From Aquimonas sp964586455 (GTDB lineage: Bacteria; Pseudomonadota; Gammaproteobacteria; Xanthomonadales; Xanthomonadaceae): a stretch of DNA of 64,000 nt. The notes under the pieces were generated by a model. It had not been told where the DNA came from. It saw only the letters and a list, made by a program, of their open reading frames with translations, and ran no database searches. Position numbers and translations under genes: made by a program. Below, in pieces: positions 17,818 to 27,570 of this stretch; position 1 is the stretch's first letter; every line of letters begins with the position of its first letter. The stretch lies in contig CAZPHV010000013.1 of assembly GCA_964586455.1 (NCBI GenBank), positions 1-64,000 on the forward strand, read 5' to 3'.

Positions 17818-20241
17818 ATGAGCGACCAGACTCCGAACGACTACGATTCCAGTCGAATCACCGTACTGCGCGGCCTCGAAGCCGTTCGCAAGCGTCCCGG
17901 CATGTACATCGGCGACGTACATGACGGCACCGGACTGCATCACATGGTCTTCGAGGTTGTCGACAACTCCATCGACGAAGCCCTGGCTGGCCACTGCGAC
18001 ACCGTGCTGGTGATCATCCATGCCGATGGCAGCGTCAGCGTGCAGGACAACGGCCGTGGCATCCCGGTCGACATCCACCACGAAGAACAGCGCTCAGCAG
18101 CCGAAGTCATCATGACCGTGCTGCATGCGGGCGGTAAGTTCGACGACAACAGCTACAAGGTTTCCGGCGGCTTGCATGGCGTCGGCGTGTCGGTGGTCAA
18201 CGCCCTGTCCGAGCACCTCAGCCTGCGGATCTGGCGCGATGGGTTCGAGCATCTGCAGGAATACAAGCTGGGTGACCCGCTGTATCCGCTGAAGCAGGTG
18301 GCGCCGTCGACCCGACGCGGCACTGAGCTGCGCTTCATGCCGAGCAAGGAAATCTTCAGCGACGTCGAGTTCCACTACGACATCCTGGCGAAGCGTCTGC
18401 GCGAGCTGTCGTTCCTCAACTCAGGCGTGCGCATCGACCTCACGGACGAGCGCAGCGACAAGCGCGATCAGTTCCGCTACGAGGGCGGTATCCGCAGCTT
18501 TGTCGAGCATCTGGCCCAGCTCAAGACGCCCCTGCATCCAGCAGTGATTGCGCTCTCCGGTGAGGAGAACGGCATCGTGGTGGACGTCGCGGTCCAGTGG
18601 ACCGACGCCTACCAGGAAACGATGTTCTGCTTTACGAACAACATCCCGCAGAAGGACGGCGGTACCCATCTCGCCGGCTTCCGCGCGGCGCTGACCCGCA
18701 CCTTGGGTGCATACATCGAACAATCCGGCCTGCTCAAGCAGGCCAAGGTGGGGATGAGCGGCGACGACATGCGCGAAGGCATGGTCGCAGTGCTGTCGGT
18801 CAAGGTGCCCGACCCTAGCTTCTCTTCGCAGACCAAGGAAAAGCTGGTTTCCTCCGAGGTCAAGACTGTCGTTGAGAGCGTGGTTTCCAAACGCTTCGAA
18901 GAGTTTTTGCAGGAGCATCCGCAGGACGCCCGCGCGATCGCCGCCAAGGTGGTCGATGCCGCACGCGCCCGCGAAGCCGCCCGCAAGGCTCGCGACCTCA
19001 CTCGGCGCAAGGGAGCCTTGGACATCGCCGGGTTGCCCGGCAAGCTGGCCGACTGTCAGGAGAAGGATCCCGCCCTGTCCGAGCTGTTCCTGGTCGAGGG
19101 TGACTCCGCCGGCGGTTCGGCCAAACAGGGGCGCAACCGTCGCACGCAAGCGATCCTGCCGCTACGCGGAAAGATCTTGAACGTCGAAAAAGCCCGCTTT
19201 GACAAGATGCTTGCTTCAGCCGAAGTGGGCACCCTGATCACAGCGCTGGGCTGTGGCATTGGTCGGGAAGAGTTCAACCCGGACAAGCTGCGCTACCACC
19301 GCATCATCATCATGACCGACGCCGACGTTGACGGCTCGCACATCCGCACCCTGCTGCTGACCTTCTTCTACCGGCAGATGCCGGTGTTGATCGAGCGCGG
19401 CCACATCTACATCGGCCTGCCGCCGCTGTACAAGCTCAAGCAGGGGAAGCAGGAGCTGTACCTTAAGGACGATGCCGCGCTGAACGCCTACCTGATCAGT
19501 CACGCCGTGGAGGGCGCTGACCTGGTCTGCGGCACCGATCAGCCACCGATCAGCTCTGCCGCGCTTGAGCATCTGCTGACCCTGTTTGGCGGCGCCCAGG
19601 ATGCAATCCGCAGGCTGAGCCACCGGCACGATGCTGCCATTCTCGAAGCTCTGCTGGAGCTGCCGCCGCTGACCAGCGAGTTGCTTACCGACGCTTCGCG
19701 CGCGGAAAGCTGGATCGCTGCTGCGCACCAAAAGCTGGCGCGCTCAGGACTCGGCAAGCCGCGCTACCGCTTGGAGTGGGTCGCTGCCAGCGGCGAAATT
19801 CCAGCTGCGTTGCACGTGCAGCGACAGCACCATGGGCTCTCGCTGGAGCAGCTCTGGCCGCTGCCCCTGTTCGAATCCGGTGAGCTCAGGCCAATCGTCG
19901 ATGCTGCCCGCGAGATGCACGATCTGCTGCAGGAAGGCGCGCGTATCAGCCGCGGCAGCCGCAGTCAGCCCGTCCGTCGCTTCGCTGACGTGCATCACTG
20001 GCTTTTCGAAGAGGCCAAGCGCGGACGTACCATTCAGCGCTTCAAAGGCCTGGGTGAAATGAATCCGGACCAGCTGTGGGAAACCACCGTCAATCCGGAA
20101 ACCCGACGTCTTCTTAGGGTCCGTATCGAGGACGCCGTGGCTGCCGACCAGATCTTCGCGACTCTGATGGGAGACGTGGTCGAGCCCAGGCGTGAATTCA
20201 TCGAAGACAACGCGCTCAAGGTTGCCAACCTCGACATCTGA
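17818..20241 (+). CDS. gyrB: DNA gyrase subunit B
   Basis: 807 residues from the ATG giving MSDQTPNDYDSSRITVLRG, the standard GyrB N-terminus; a longer upstream in-frame extension is not credible because it runs antiparallel to nothing conserved and overlaps recF. GyrB is the ATPase subunit that introduces negative supercoils with GyrA. Visible motifs are the GHKL ATPase start RKRPGMYIGD, the ATP-lid region GGLHGVGVSVVNALS, the TOPRIM EGDSAGGSAKQGRNR, and DADVDGSHIRTL with its metal-binding aspartates. The insertion characteristic of gram-negative GyrB is present before the C-terminal QRFKGLGEMNPDQLWETT block. Confidence 0.98.
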   Translation: MSDQTPNDYDSSRITVLRGLEAVRKRPGMYIGDVHDGTGLHHMVFEVVDNSIDEALAGHCDTVLVIIHADGSVSVQDNGRGIPVDIHHEEQRSAAEVIMTVLHAGGKFDDNSYKVSGGLHGVGVSVVNALSEHLSLRIWRDGFEHLQEYKLGDPLYPLKQVAPSTRRGTELRFMPSKEIFSDVEFHYDILAKRLRELSFLNSGVRIDLTDERSDKRDQFRYEGGIRSFVEHLAQLKTPLHPAVIALSGEENGIVVDVAVQWTDAYQETMFCFTNNIPQKDGGTHLAGFRAALTRTLGAYIEQSGLLKQAKVGMSGDDMREGMVAVLSVKVPDPSFSSQTKEKLVSSEVKTVVESVVSKRFEEFLQEHPQDARAIAAKVVDAARAREAARKARDLTRRKGALDIAGLPGKLADCQEKDPALSELFLVEGDSAGGSAKQGRNRRTQAILPLRGKILNVEKARFDKMLASAEVGTLITALGCGIGREEFNPDKLRYHRIIIMTDADVDGSHIRTLLLTFFYRQMPVLIERGHIYIGLPPLYKLKQGKQELYLKDDAALNAYLISHAVEGADLVCGTDQPPISSAALEHLLTLFGGAQDAIRRLSHRHDAAILEALLELPPLTSELLTDASRAESWIAAAHQKLARSGLGKPRYRLEWVAASGEIPAALHVQRQHHGLSLEQLWPLPLFESGELRPIVDAAREMHDLLQEGARISRGSRSQPVRRFADVHHWLFEEAKRGRTIQRFKGLGEMNPDQLWETTVNPETRRLLRVRIEDAVAADQIFATLMGDVVEPRREFIEDNALKVANLDI

Positions 20242-20248
20242 GCGCATA

Positions 20249-20275
20249 CGGCGGCGTGCGTTGTTGACGCCGCCG
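20249..20275 (+). terminator. Hairpin downstream of gyrB
   Basis: A perfect nine-base GC-rich stem (CGGCGGCGT / ACGCCGCCG) with a nine-base loop, starting eight bases after the gyrB stop. It is not followed by a U-tract, so termination is plausible but not certain. Confidence 0.4.
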
Positions 20276-20372
20276 CCGCCCCTTCGCGCCGCGACGACGC
20301 TCGAACGCTGGCTATACTGGCGCTGAACGTGGTCATCCTGGCCACACCGCCTCACGCAAGCGCCCTCGCCCC

Positions 20373-21938
20373 ATGAAGAAAGCCCATCTCTACCTGCTGG
20401 CCTTGGCCCTGTGCCTGATCGGCGGCGGCGGCATCTACTACAAGTGGAAGTTTCTCGACTTTCCGCTCACGCCAGGTTCCGAAGTCGAAGTCTGGACGGT
20501 GCAGGCACGCATCCAGTACCAGCCACGCAAACCGGCCAACACGGTGGTTCTGCAGGTGCCGTCGACAACCCCAGGCTTCACGATCCTCGACGAGCGCTAC
20601 GTCGCCCGCAACTACTCGAAGCTGGAGGAGCCGCGCCGCGAAGGGCGCGAGGTGCAGTGGTCGATCCGGCGTGCGACGGGGCGTCAGGCCCTGTATTACC
20701 GCGCCACGGTGGTGCGTAGCAAACAGAGTGAAGCGCTTGAGGGCGCACCAAGACTGGCCGCATCGCCTACGCTGGAAGAACCCTTCGCTACCGCAGCCCA
20801 GACCCTGTTGGACAATGTCCGGCTCGGATCCTCAAACGTTCCGACCTACGCCAAGGAACTGGTGCGGCAAATGAATGTGGCGGCGCCCAGCGAGGAGGTG
20901 GCCCTGCTCGCAGAAGGGTTGGCTGATGCAGACGCCCGCGCTGAATACATCACCCAGCTGCTGGCAATGCGGCAGATTCCGGCGCGCATCATCCGTGGGC
21001 TGATGCTGGGCGATAGCCAGGGCAACCCGCAGATCCGGCCCTGGCTGCAGGTCCACGATGGACGATCCTGGACCACCATCGACCTCGAAACCGCCGTCGA
21101 CGGCTGGCCGGACAATCTGTTCCTGTGGACCGGTGCGCGCGCGCCGCTGCTTCAGATCGAAGACGCGGGGCGTCCCGAGCTCACGTTTACGGTCAGCCGG
21201 AATCTCGCAGATGCGATTGCGATTGCCGAGCGCCGGCTTGAGGTGCAGAACGCCGATCTCGTGAATTACTCGTTGCTCAGCCTGCCCCTGCAGACCCAGT
21301 CGGTCTACAAGGTCCTGCTGATGGTGCCAATCGGCGCTTTTCTGATGCTCCTGCTGCGCAACATCATCGGCATCAAGACCTTCGGCACCTTCATGCCGGT
21401 GCTGATCGCCATCGCCTTCCGCGAAACCCAGCTGCTGGCAGGCGTCACCCTGTTCGTCCTGGTGGTTGGAACAGGACTGCTGGTTCGCTTTTACATGGAG
21501 CGGTTGCGTCTGCTGCTGGTTCCACGCCTGACTTCCGTGCTCATCCTGGTTGTTCTTCTGATGGCAGCAGTTTCGATCCTGGCCAACAGGCTCGGCTTCG
21601 AGGTCGGCCTTTCGGTCGCGCTGTTCCCGATGGTGATCATGGCGATGACCATCGAGCGCATGTCAGTCGCGTGGGAAGAGCGCGGCCCGGGCTATGCAAT
21701 GAAGGAAGGCATCGGCTCGCTGGTTGTCGCCTGCCTCGCCTATCTCGCGATGAGCTGGGAGCCCTTGGAACACTTCGTCTTCGTGTACCCGGAGTCGCTG
21801 TTGATCCTGCTTGCCCTGACCCTGGTGCTCGGACGCTACTCCGGCTATCGACTGAGCGAACTGTTCCGCTTTCGCGCATTGGCGCGTGAGCTCGAAGCCA
21901 AGGAAAAGTCGGGTGTTGCAGACGTGAGCAAGGCCTGA
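20373..21938 (+). CDS. Inactive transglutaminase fused to seven transmembrane helices
   Basis: 521 residues. One N-terminal membrane helix (about 5-24) is followed by a periplasmic domain related to transglutaminases but lacking the usual Cys-His-Asp triad, and then a C-terminal block of about seven hydrophobic helices (from about 310 to 490). This architecture matches the Pfam families for inactive transglutaminase with a 7TM tail. The gene is followed after three bases by an ATP-grasp ligase of the RimK-related family, the standard partner. In many gammaproteobacteria a retropepsin-like protease gene completes the set; none is seen here. Function in the family is thought to relate to envelope or osmotic stress, which I cannot confirm from sequence. 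Confidence 0.88.
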   Translation: MKKAHLYLLALALCLIGGGGIYYKWKFLDFPLTPGSEVEVWTVQARIQYQPRKPANTVVLQVPSTTPGFTILDERYVARNYSKLEEPRREGREVQWSIRRATGRQALYYRATVVRSKQSEALEGAPRLAASPTLEEPFATAAQTLLDNVRLGSSNVPTYAKELVRQMNVAAPSEEVALLAEGLADADARAEYITQLLAMRQIPARIIRGLMLGDSQGNPQIRPWLQVHDGRSWTTIDLETAVDGWPDNLFLWTGARAPLLQIEDAGRPELTFTVSRNLADAIAIAERRLEVQNADLVNYSLLSLPLQTQSVYKVLLMVPIGAFLMLLLRNIIGIKTFGTFMPVLIAIAFRETQLLAGVTLFVLVVGTGLLVRFYMERLRLLLVPRLTSVLILVVLLMAAVSILANRLGFEVGLSVALFPMVIMAMTIERMSVAWEERGPGYAMKEGIGSLVVACLAYLAMSWEPLEHFVFVYPESLLILLALTLVLGRYSGYRLSELFRFRALARELEAKEKSGVADVSKA

Positions 21939-21941
21939 GCC

Positions 21942-22904
21942 ATGCTCAACCTGATCGCGGTTGCACGGCGTCTGCGCAGCATCGGGATGATGGGCCTCGG
22001 CCAGCGCAATGCCGAGTTCATCCTGACCTACAACAAGCGGCGCTTCTATCCGCGCGTGGATGACAAGCTGATCACCAAACAGCTTGCGATCGACGCCGGT
22101 TTACCGGTGCCCGAGCTGTTCGCCGTGGTCCGCGAGGAGCACGAAATTCGCGAGCTTCACAAGAAGATCGAGCAGCGCGAACAGTTCGTGGTCAAACCGG
22201 CGCATGGCTCCGGTGGCGACGGAATTCTGGTGATCAGCGGCCGTCGTGGCGACAAGTACCGGCGCTCAAATGGTCAGCTGATGAACCGTGAGGAGTTCGA
22301 ACACCATCTATCCAATGGCCTGTCCGGCCTGTTCTCGCTCGGTGGACATCCCGATCACCTGCTGGTCGAGTACTGCGTGCAGTTCGATCCGATCTTCGAT
22401 CAGGTCAGCTACAAGGGCGTCCCCGACGTCCGCATCATCGTCTTTCTCGGTTACCCGGTGATGGCGATGATCCGGCTGCCGACGCGCCTCTCGGATGGCA
22501 AGGCCAACCTGCATCAGGGAGCCATCGGTGTCGGCATCGACATACCCACTGGGCTGACCCGACGCGGTGTGTGGGGCACCGAGCCGGTCAGGGAACACCC
22601 GGACACGGAGCACAGCATCGTGGGCCTGGAAATTCCGCGCTGGTCGGAATTGCTTGAGATGGCTTCGCGCTGCTACGAGCTTTCGCAGCTCGGCTACATC
22701 GGTGTCGATTTTGTTCTTGATAAGAACAAGGGGCCGATGATCCTGGAGCTCAATGCCCGCCCTGGCCTTGCGATCCAGATCGCCAACGGCAATGGCCTTC
22801 TGCACCGACTGCGCACGATCGAAGCACTGCGCGATCAAGGCGCCCTGAGTACCGATCCAACCGAACGGGCAGCCTTCTCTCGCGCACATTTCGCGACCAG
22901 CTGA
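21942..22904 (+). CDS. Alpha-L-glutamate ligase-like protein (RimK-related ATP-grasp)
   Basis: 320 residues. It has an ATP-grasp fold: the FVVKPAHGSGGDGILVI segment (about residues 85-101) is the phosphate-binding loop region, and the ILELNARPGLAIQIANGNGL block near 267-286 carries the metal-binding Glu and Asn. The family (TIGR02291 type) is related to RimK, which adds glutamate to protein C-termini, but the substrate of this branch is unknown. It starts three bases after the 7TM-transglutaminase gene, so the two are made together and probably act together at the inner membrane. Confidence 0.88.
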   Translation: MLNLIAVARRLRSIGMMGLGQRNAEFILTYNKRRFYPRVDDKLITKQLAIDAGLPVPELFAVVREEHEIRELHKKIEQREQFVVKPAHGSGGDGILVISGRRGDKYRRSNGQLMNREEFEHHLSNGLSGLFSLGGHPDHLLVEYCVQFDPIFDQVSYKGVPDVRIIVFLGYPVMAMIRLPTRLSDGKANLHQGAIGVGIDIPTGLTRRGVWGTEPVREHPDTEHSIVGLEIPRWSELLEMASRCYELSQLGYIGVDFVLDKNKGPMILELNARPGLAIQIANGNGLLHRLRTIEALRDQGALSTDPTERAAFSRAHFATS

Positions 22905-23098
22905 CGGCCCACCGAAGAAGCAGATGCAGTGACAGAATTGTTCCATCCGCCTTCGCATGGTGGAAAGCTTTAACAGGGCCCCTGATTTCACAGCGCGCAA
23001 CTGCGGCATCGCGCCTTGAGTCCCCGCAGAGTCTGCGGTTAGGCTTGCAGGCCGACTACGGCAATCACCCGTCGTAGACCTCCCCCAGGAATTCACCG

Positions 23099-24361
23099 AT
23101 GCGCACTTCAATCTTCTTTGTGAAGACCAGCCTCGTTCTCGCGCTAGGTCTGGGACTGATCTCCAACGCCGACGCCCAGCGCCGTGGACAAGCGGCAGCC
23201 GAAGAAGTCCTCTATCCCAATGCGACGCGCGCCGAGCCCGCTCTCAAGCCCGCGCAGCGTACCCAGCGACAGCTCAAGCGCGTGTTCGACCTGTCCCAGC
23301 AGGAAGGCAAGGACGCGGAAACCGAAGAAGCCGCAAAGGCGCTGCTGGCTACGGGTGGTGTCGGCATCTACGAGATCTCGCTGGCCAACCAGATCCTGGC
23401 GCAGATTGAACTCGACCGGGACAACTACCCGGGCGCCATCGCCTACTTTCAGGCGGCACTCGAAGCGGGTGGATACAAGAACAACCAGTACTACCAGGTG
23501 ATGCAGAACGTCGGCCAGCTGCAGTTTCAGGAAGAGCTGTACGCCGATGCGGCGGCCACTTTCACCCGCTGGTTGGACGAAACCAAGGCAGAGTCCGCCC
23601 AGATCTACGCCCTACGCGGCAACGCCAGTTACCGGTTGGAGCAGTACGAGGCGGCCATCGTCGACCTGCGCAAGGCGATCTCCCTTCAGGACAAGCCCGA
23701 CTCGGCAGTGTCGCAGATGCTGATGGGCAGCCTGTTCGAGCTCGGTCGTGCCGGTGAAGCAGCCGAAATCGCCGCCGGCCTGCTGCAGGCTGACCCCCAG
23801 AATGTCGGCTTGATCCGCAACCTGTCGGCCATTTACGTGAACGCGGATCTGATCGATCAGGCCATCCAGACCATGGAGTCCGGCATCGCGAGCGGCGTAC
23901 TTGTGGAGGAGCGCGACTACGTGGAGCTCTCCAAGATGTACCGCTATGCCGAGAAGGATCTCAAGGCCGCGGAACTGATCTCACGCGCCGTGCAGGAAGG
24001 CAAGGTCAAGCCGTCTCTTGAGGTCTATCGCAGCCTCGGCGAGGCCTACTACTTTTCCGAGGACATCACGCGGGCCGCCGAAGCGTTCGGAAAGGCCGAT
24101 GAGTTCGCCAGCGATGGTGAGATGGCTTTGAACCATGCGCGCTCGCTGGCCGAACTGGAGCGCTGGCCCGAAACCAAGGCGGCGGCCAACCGGGCGATCA
24201 GCAAGGGTGTGCGTAGACCGGGCGATGCTTACGTAATCCTTGGCGCGGCAGAGTTCGGCCTGAACAACCAGCCGGCTGCGCTGGCTGCCTACCGCGAAGC
24301 TGCCAAGTACCCGGAAACCAAGACCATGGCCGAGACCTACCTCCGCCAAGTCAATCGTTGA
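23099..24361 (+). CDS. Exported tetratricopeptide-repeat protein of the TonB locus
   Basis: 420 residues with a signal peptide (hydrophobic 8-22, cleavage near ADA-QRR) and then at least seven degenerate TPR units, for example around YPGAIAYFQAALE and YEAAIVDLRKAISLQ. It should be a periplasmic helical scaffold. A ribosome-binding site (AGGAATTCACC) precedes the ATG. It lies directly upstream of tonB-exbB-exbD-exbD. TPR proteins accompany some TonB systems, where they link the motor to the outer-membrane receptor, so this is its likely role; that is inference. Confidence 0.85.
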   Translation: MRTSIFFVKTSLVLALGLGLISNADAQRRGQAAAEEVLYPNATRAEPALKPAQRTQRQLKRVFDLSQQEGKDAETEEAAKALLATGGVGIYEISLANQILAQIELDRDNYPGAIAYFQAALEAGGYKNNQYYQVMQNVGQLQFQEELYADAAATFTRWLDETKAESAQIYALRGNASYRLEQYEAAIVDLRKAISLQDKPDSAVSQMLMGSLFELGRAGEAAEIAAGLLQADPQNVGLIRNLSAIYVNADLIDQAIQTMESGIASGVLVEERDYVELSKMYRYAEKDLKAAELISRAVQEGKVKPSLEVYRSLGEAYYFSEDITRAAEAFGKADEFASDGEMALNHARSLAELERWPETKAAANRAISKGVRRPGDAYVILGAAEFGLNNQPAALAAYREAAKYPETKTMAETYLRQVNR

Positions 24362-24382
24362 TATTCGTTCACTTGGTGGGCC

Positions 24383-24410
24383 TTAGGCACGGCCGACCGA
24401 TTGGTATAAG
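24383..24410 (+). promoter_or_regulatory. Possible promoter of tonB operon
   Basis: A -35-like TTAGGC (24383-24388), a 16-base spacer and a -10-like TATAAG (24405-24410), 85 bases upstream of the tonB start. No clear Fur box was recognised. Weak evidence. Confidence 0.35.
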
Positions 24411-24494
24411 CTATGCCGTTCCCGTGTCGTTCAGCTTGTCTAGGCAAGCAGACTGGCAGCGCGGATGGATTGACCTCCGACCACGACACTGCGC

Positions 24495-25154
<660 letters not shown>

Positions 25155-25180
25155 CGCCTAACTAGCAAAAGGGTAAGGAA

Positions 25181-26011
25181 ATGCTCCAAGAAGCCTCTAA
25201 CACGCCGGCAGCCGCGGTTGCTACTCAGGCTGCCACGCCGGTGCCGATGGATCAGGTCATCGGTGGCGTCGTCGCGGATACAAATGCAGCAGCGCTGAAG
25301 GAGATGGGTATCTCCAGCCTGCTGAACGCCATGGTGGCCAACCCGGGCGAGTTCGCCGTTACCTGGGTGGTGGTGGTCAGCCTTGTGCTGATGTCGATCG
25401 CGTGCTGGTACTACACCGTGGTCAAGAGCATCCAGAATCAGGTGATCCGGTCCCGTGCCAATCACGTGATCCGCACCTTCTGGGAGACCAGCAACGCCCA
25501 GGAAGCCATCCGCTTCATGGAAGAGCAGCCGGCCAACGAGCCCTTCTCGAAGATCGCTCTCGACTGCGCTATCGCTGCTGCACATCACCAGAAGAACGAA
25601 GGTTCGCGTCTGGCTGAAACGCTGTCGCGCTCGGAGTTCATCGATCGTGCCCTGCGTCAGGCGGTCACCCGTGAGAGCTCCAAGCTCGAAAACGGCATGA
25701 CCATCCTCGCGACCACCGGCTCTGCCGCGCCCTTTATCGGTCTGCTCGGAACCACGTGGGGTATCTACAAGGCCCTCATCAAGATCGGTGCATCGGGTTC
25801 GGCGTCGCTGGACGCAGTGGCCGGCCCCGTCGGCGAGGCGCTGCTGAAGACCGCCTTGGGTCTCGTTGTCGCGATTCCCGCGGTGATGGCCTACAACTTC
25901 TTCAACCGCGCCAACCGCACCACCAATGCGGCCTTTGACGCCTTTGCCCACGACCTGCACGACTTCTTCGCCACCGGCTCGCGCGTCGGCGAAGGTTCAT
26001 CGCAGCGTTGA
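25181..26011 (+). CDS. exbB: MotA/TolQ/ExbB proton channel protein
   Basis: 276 residues. Three membrane helices are visible (near 60-80, 175-195 and 220-240), with the conserved GLLGTTWGIYKALIKIG region and the GEALLKTALGLVVAIPAV segment that line the proton path. It forms the pentameric motor stator that energises TonB together with ExbD. A ribosome-binding site (TAAGGA) precedes the start. The N-terminal 50 residues are Ala-rich and variable. Confidence 0.95.
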   Translation: MLQEASNTPAAAVATQAATPVPMDQVIGGVVADTNAAALKEMGISSLLNAMVANPGEFAVTWVVVVSLVLMSIACWYYTVVKSIQNQVIRSRANHVIRTFWETSNAQEAIRFMEEQPANEPFSKIALDCAIAAAHHQKNEGSRLAETLSRSEFIDRALRQAVTRESSKLENGMTILATTGSAAPFIGLLGTTWGIYKALIKIGASGSASLDAVAGPVGEALLKTALGLVVAIPAVMAYNFFNRANRTTNAAFDAFAHDLHDFFATGSRVGEGSSQR

Positions 26012-26040
26012 GCAGTCCGTTGAACCGGGAGTTATGAGCA

Positions 26041-26463
26041 ATGGCCTTCAGCAGCGGTAACGATCAGCAAGCCGGGCCGATGGCGGAAATCAACGTCACG
26101 CCGTTGGTCGACGTGATGTTGGTGCTGCTGATCATCTTCATGATCACAGCCCCCCTGATGTCTCACAAGATCCAGGTGAAACTGCCCGAGAACCGGCTTG
26201 AAGTTGCCGAGCTCGCCGCAGTTCCCGGGCAGCCGATTACCATTGCGATCCGGGACACCGGTGAGATGTTCTGGAACGACCAGCCCATCCAGCGTGCACT
26301 GCTGGAATCACAGCTGGCCGTCGAAGCCCAGAAGAAACCGCAGCCTCGCGTTGAGATCCGCGCCGACCGTACCACCCGTTATCGGGTGGTGTCGGACGTC
26401 GTCAAGATCGCAAAGGATGTCGGCATTGCAAAAGTCGGTTTCGTAATCAGCCCCGAACGGTAA
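26041..26463 (+). CDS. exbD: ExbD/TolR family protein, first paralogue
   Basis: 140 residues. The N-terminal segment INVTPLVDVMLVLLIIFMIT carries the single transmembrane helix and the essential membrane Asp (LVD) that takes up protons. The remainder is the periplasmic peptidoglycan/TonB-interacting domain. It lies 29 bases after exbB. Confidence 0.94.
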   Translation: MAFSSGNDQQAGPMAEINVTPLVDVMLVLLIIFMITAPLMSHKIQVKLPENRLEVAELAAVPGQPITIAIRDTGEMFWNDQPIQRALLESQLAVEAQKKPQPRVEIRADRTTRYRVVSDVVKIAKDVGIAKVGFVISPER

Positions 26464-26476
26464 AGAGGAAGCACTC

Positions 26477-26887
26477 ATGGCATTCACTACTGGGGGTGGC
26501 GGCGGCGCAATGGCGGACATCAACGTCACGCCGCTGGTCGACGTCATGCTGGTGCTGTTGATCATCTTTCTGGTGACAGCCCCGATGTTGACCCGGGAGA
26601 TCGAGATTGATCTTCCGCAGCAAAGCCTCACTCCACCGCCTGACGTGGAGCTTCCACCCGCGCCGATTCGCCTGCGGATCGATATGGACGGCGGTCTGTT
26701 CTGGGACAACTCGCCGATGCCGAAGGCGGCGCTGCTGCCGTCGCTGCGCGTTGAGGCCAGCCGGGATCCGCAGCCGCTGCTGGAGATCGAGGCCAACCAG
26801 GAAGTGCAGTACCACGTTCTGACCGAGGTCCTGTCGACCGCGAAGAACGCCGACATGAAGAAGATCGGGTTCGTCGAGACGCTCTGA
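26477..26887 (+). CDS. exbD: ExbD/TolR family protein, second paralogue
   Basis: 136 residues, with the same INVTPLVDVMLVLLIIF membrane segment and Asp as its neighbour. It starts 13 bases after the first paralogue, so both are made from one message. The paired exbD arrangement is typical of Xanthomonas-type TonB loci, where the second copy has a specialised role. It is followed by a strong terminator. Confidence 0.93.
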   Translation: MAFTTGGGGGAMADINVTPLVDVMLVLLIIFLVTAPMLTREIEIDLPQQSLTPPPDVELPPAPIRLRIDMDGGLFWDNSPMPKAALLPSLRVEASRDPQPLLEIEANQEVQYHVLTEVLSTAKNADMKKIGFVETL

Positions 26888-26945
26888 ATCTGGGCGAATC
26901 TCGCGTCAAGCCTGATGCAAGCGCATCATGGGAAACCGCATCAAA

Positions 26946-26980
26946 CACAAGGCCGCCTCATGGGCGGCCTTGTGCTTTTC
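26946..26980 (+). terminator. Rho-independent terminator of the tonB-exbB-exbD-exbD operon
   Basis: A perfect 12-base stem (CACAAGGCCGCC at 26946-26957 with its complement at 26963-26974), a five-base loop and a CTTTTC tail. It lies 59 bases after the second exbD. Confidence 0.85.
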
Positions 26981-27126
26981 GCGAAACTCATGACATTCGC
27001 GCTGGTTGGGCTGCCGCGCTTGCAAGCTGCCCCTGTCACGAGGCAGTGTTCAACCAACGGCACAGCCGTTGCCGGTGAGGAACGCCGGTCCGCAGGCGAA
27101 GGAACGCCCCATCCGGGAGTTCGATC

Positions 27127-27531
27127 ATGGCTTTCATGAATGCTGATGCGGCAGAACGTGCGGACAATGCGCAAATCAACATCACCCCGCTGGTGGACGT
27201 GATGCTGGTACTCCTGATCATCTTTCTGGTCGCGGCACCCGTGGTCACCCGACAGATCGAACTGCCGCTTCTTCCTGGCCCACCACCGATCACGCAGACA
27301 GAGCTCACCGTGCTCAACCTTCGGATTGACGCTGCTGGAGCCCTTCAGTTCGAGGGACGAAGCCTGAGCCTCGCCGCGCTGGAGCGCATCCTCCAGGTCG
27401 AATCAGCGCGCTCTGAAATCCCGATTCTGCAGATCGAGGTGTCTCCTGAAGCCGCCTATGCGCGCATGACCGAGGTGCTGGCCTTGGCGCGCACTCATGG
27501 GCTCAACCGGCTGGAACTGCAGACGCACTGA
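27127..27531 (+). CDS. ExbD/TolR family protein, third paralogue
   Basis: 134 residues with INITPLVDVMLVLLIIFLVA and the membrane Asp conserved; the periplasmic domain differs from the other two (PLLPGPPPITQTELTVL). It is separated from the main operon by a strong terminator and about 240 bases, so it is probably expressed from its own promoter. Which ExbB partner it uses is unknown. Its stop is followed by a hairpin shared with the convergent pdxJ gene. Confidence 0.92.
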   Translation: MAFMNADAAERADNAQINITPLVDVMLVLLIIFLVAAPVVTRQIELPLLPGPPPITQTELTVLNLRIDAAGALQFEGRSLSLAALERILQVESARSEIPILQIEVSPEAAYARMTEVLALARTHGLNRLELQTH

Positions 27532-27538
27532 AGCGCAC

Positions 27539-27570
27539 AGCCGGCGAGGCCGTCCACTGCCTCGCCGGCT
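27539..27570. terminator. Bidirectional hairpin between exbD3 and pdxJ
   Basis: A perfect 12-base stem (AGCCGGCGAGGC with its complement) and an eight-base loop, filling the gap between two convergent genes and touching the pdxJ stop. There is no U-tract, but the placement fits shared termination. Confidence 0.6.
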
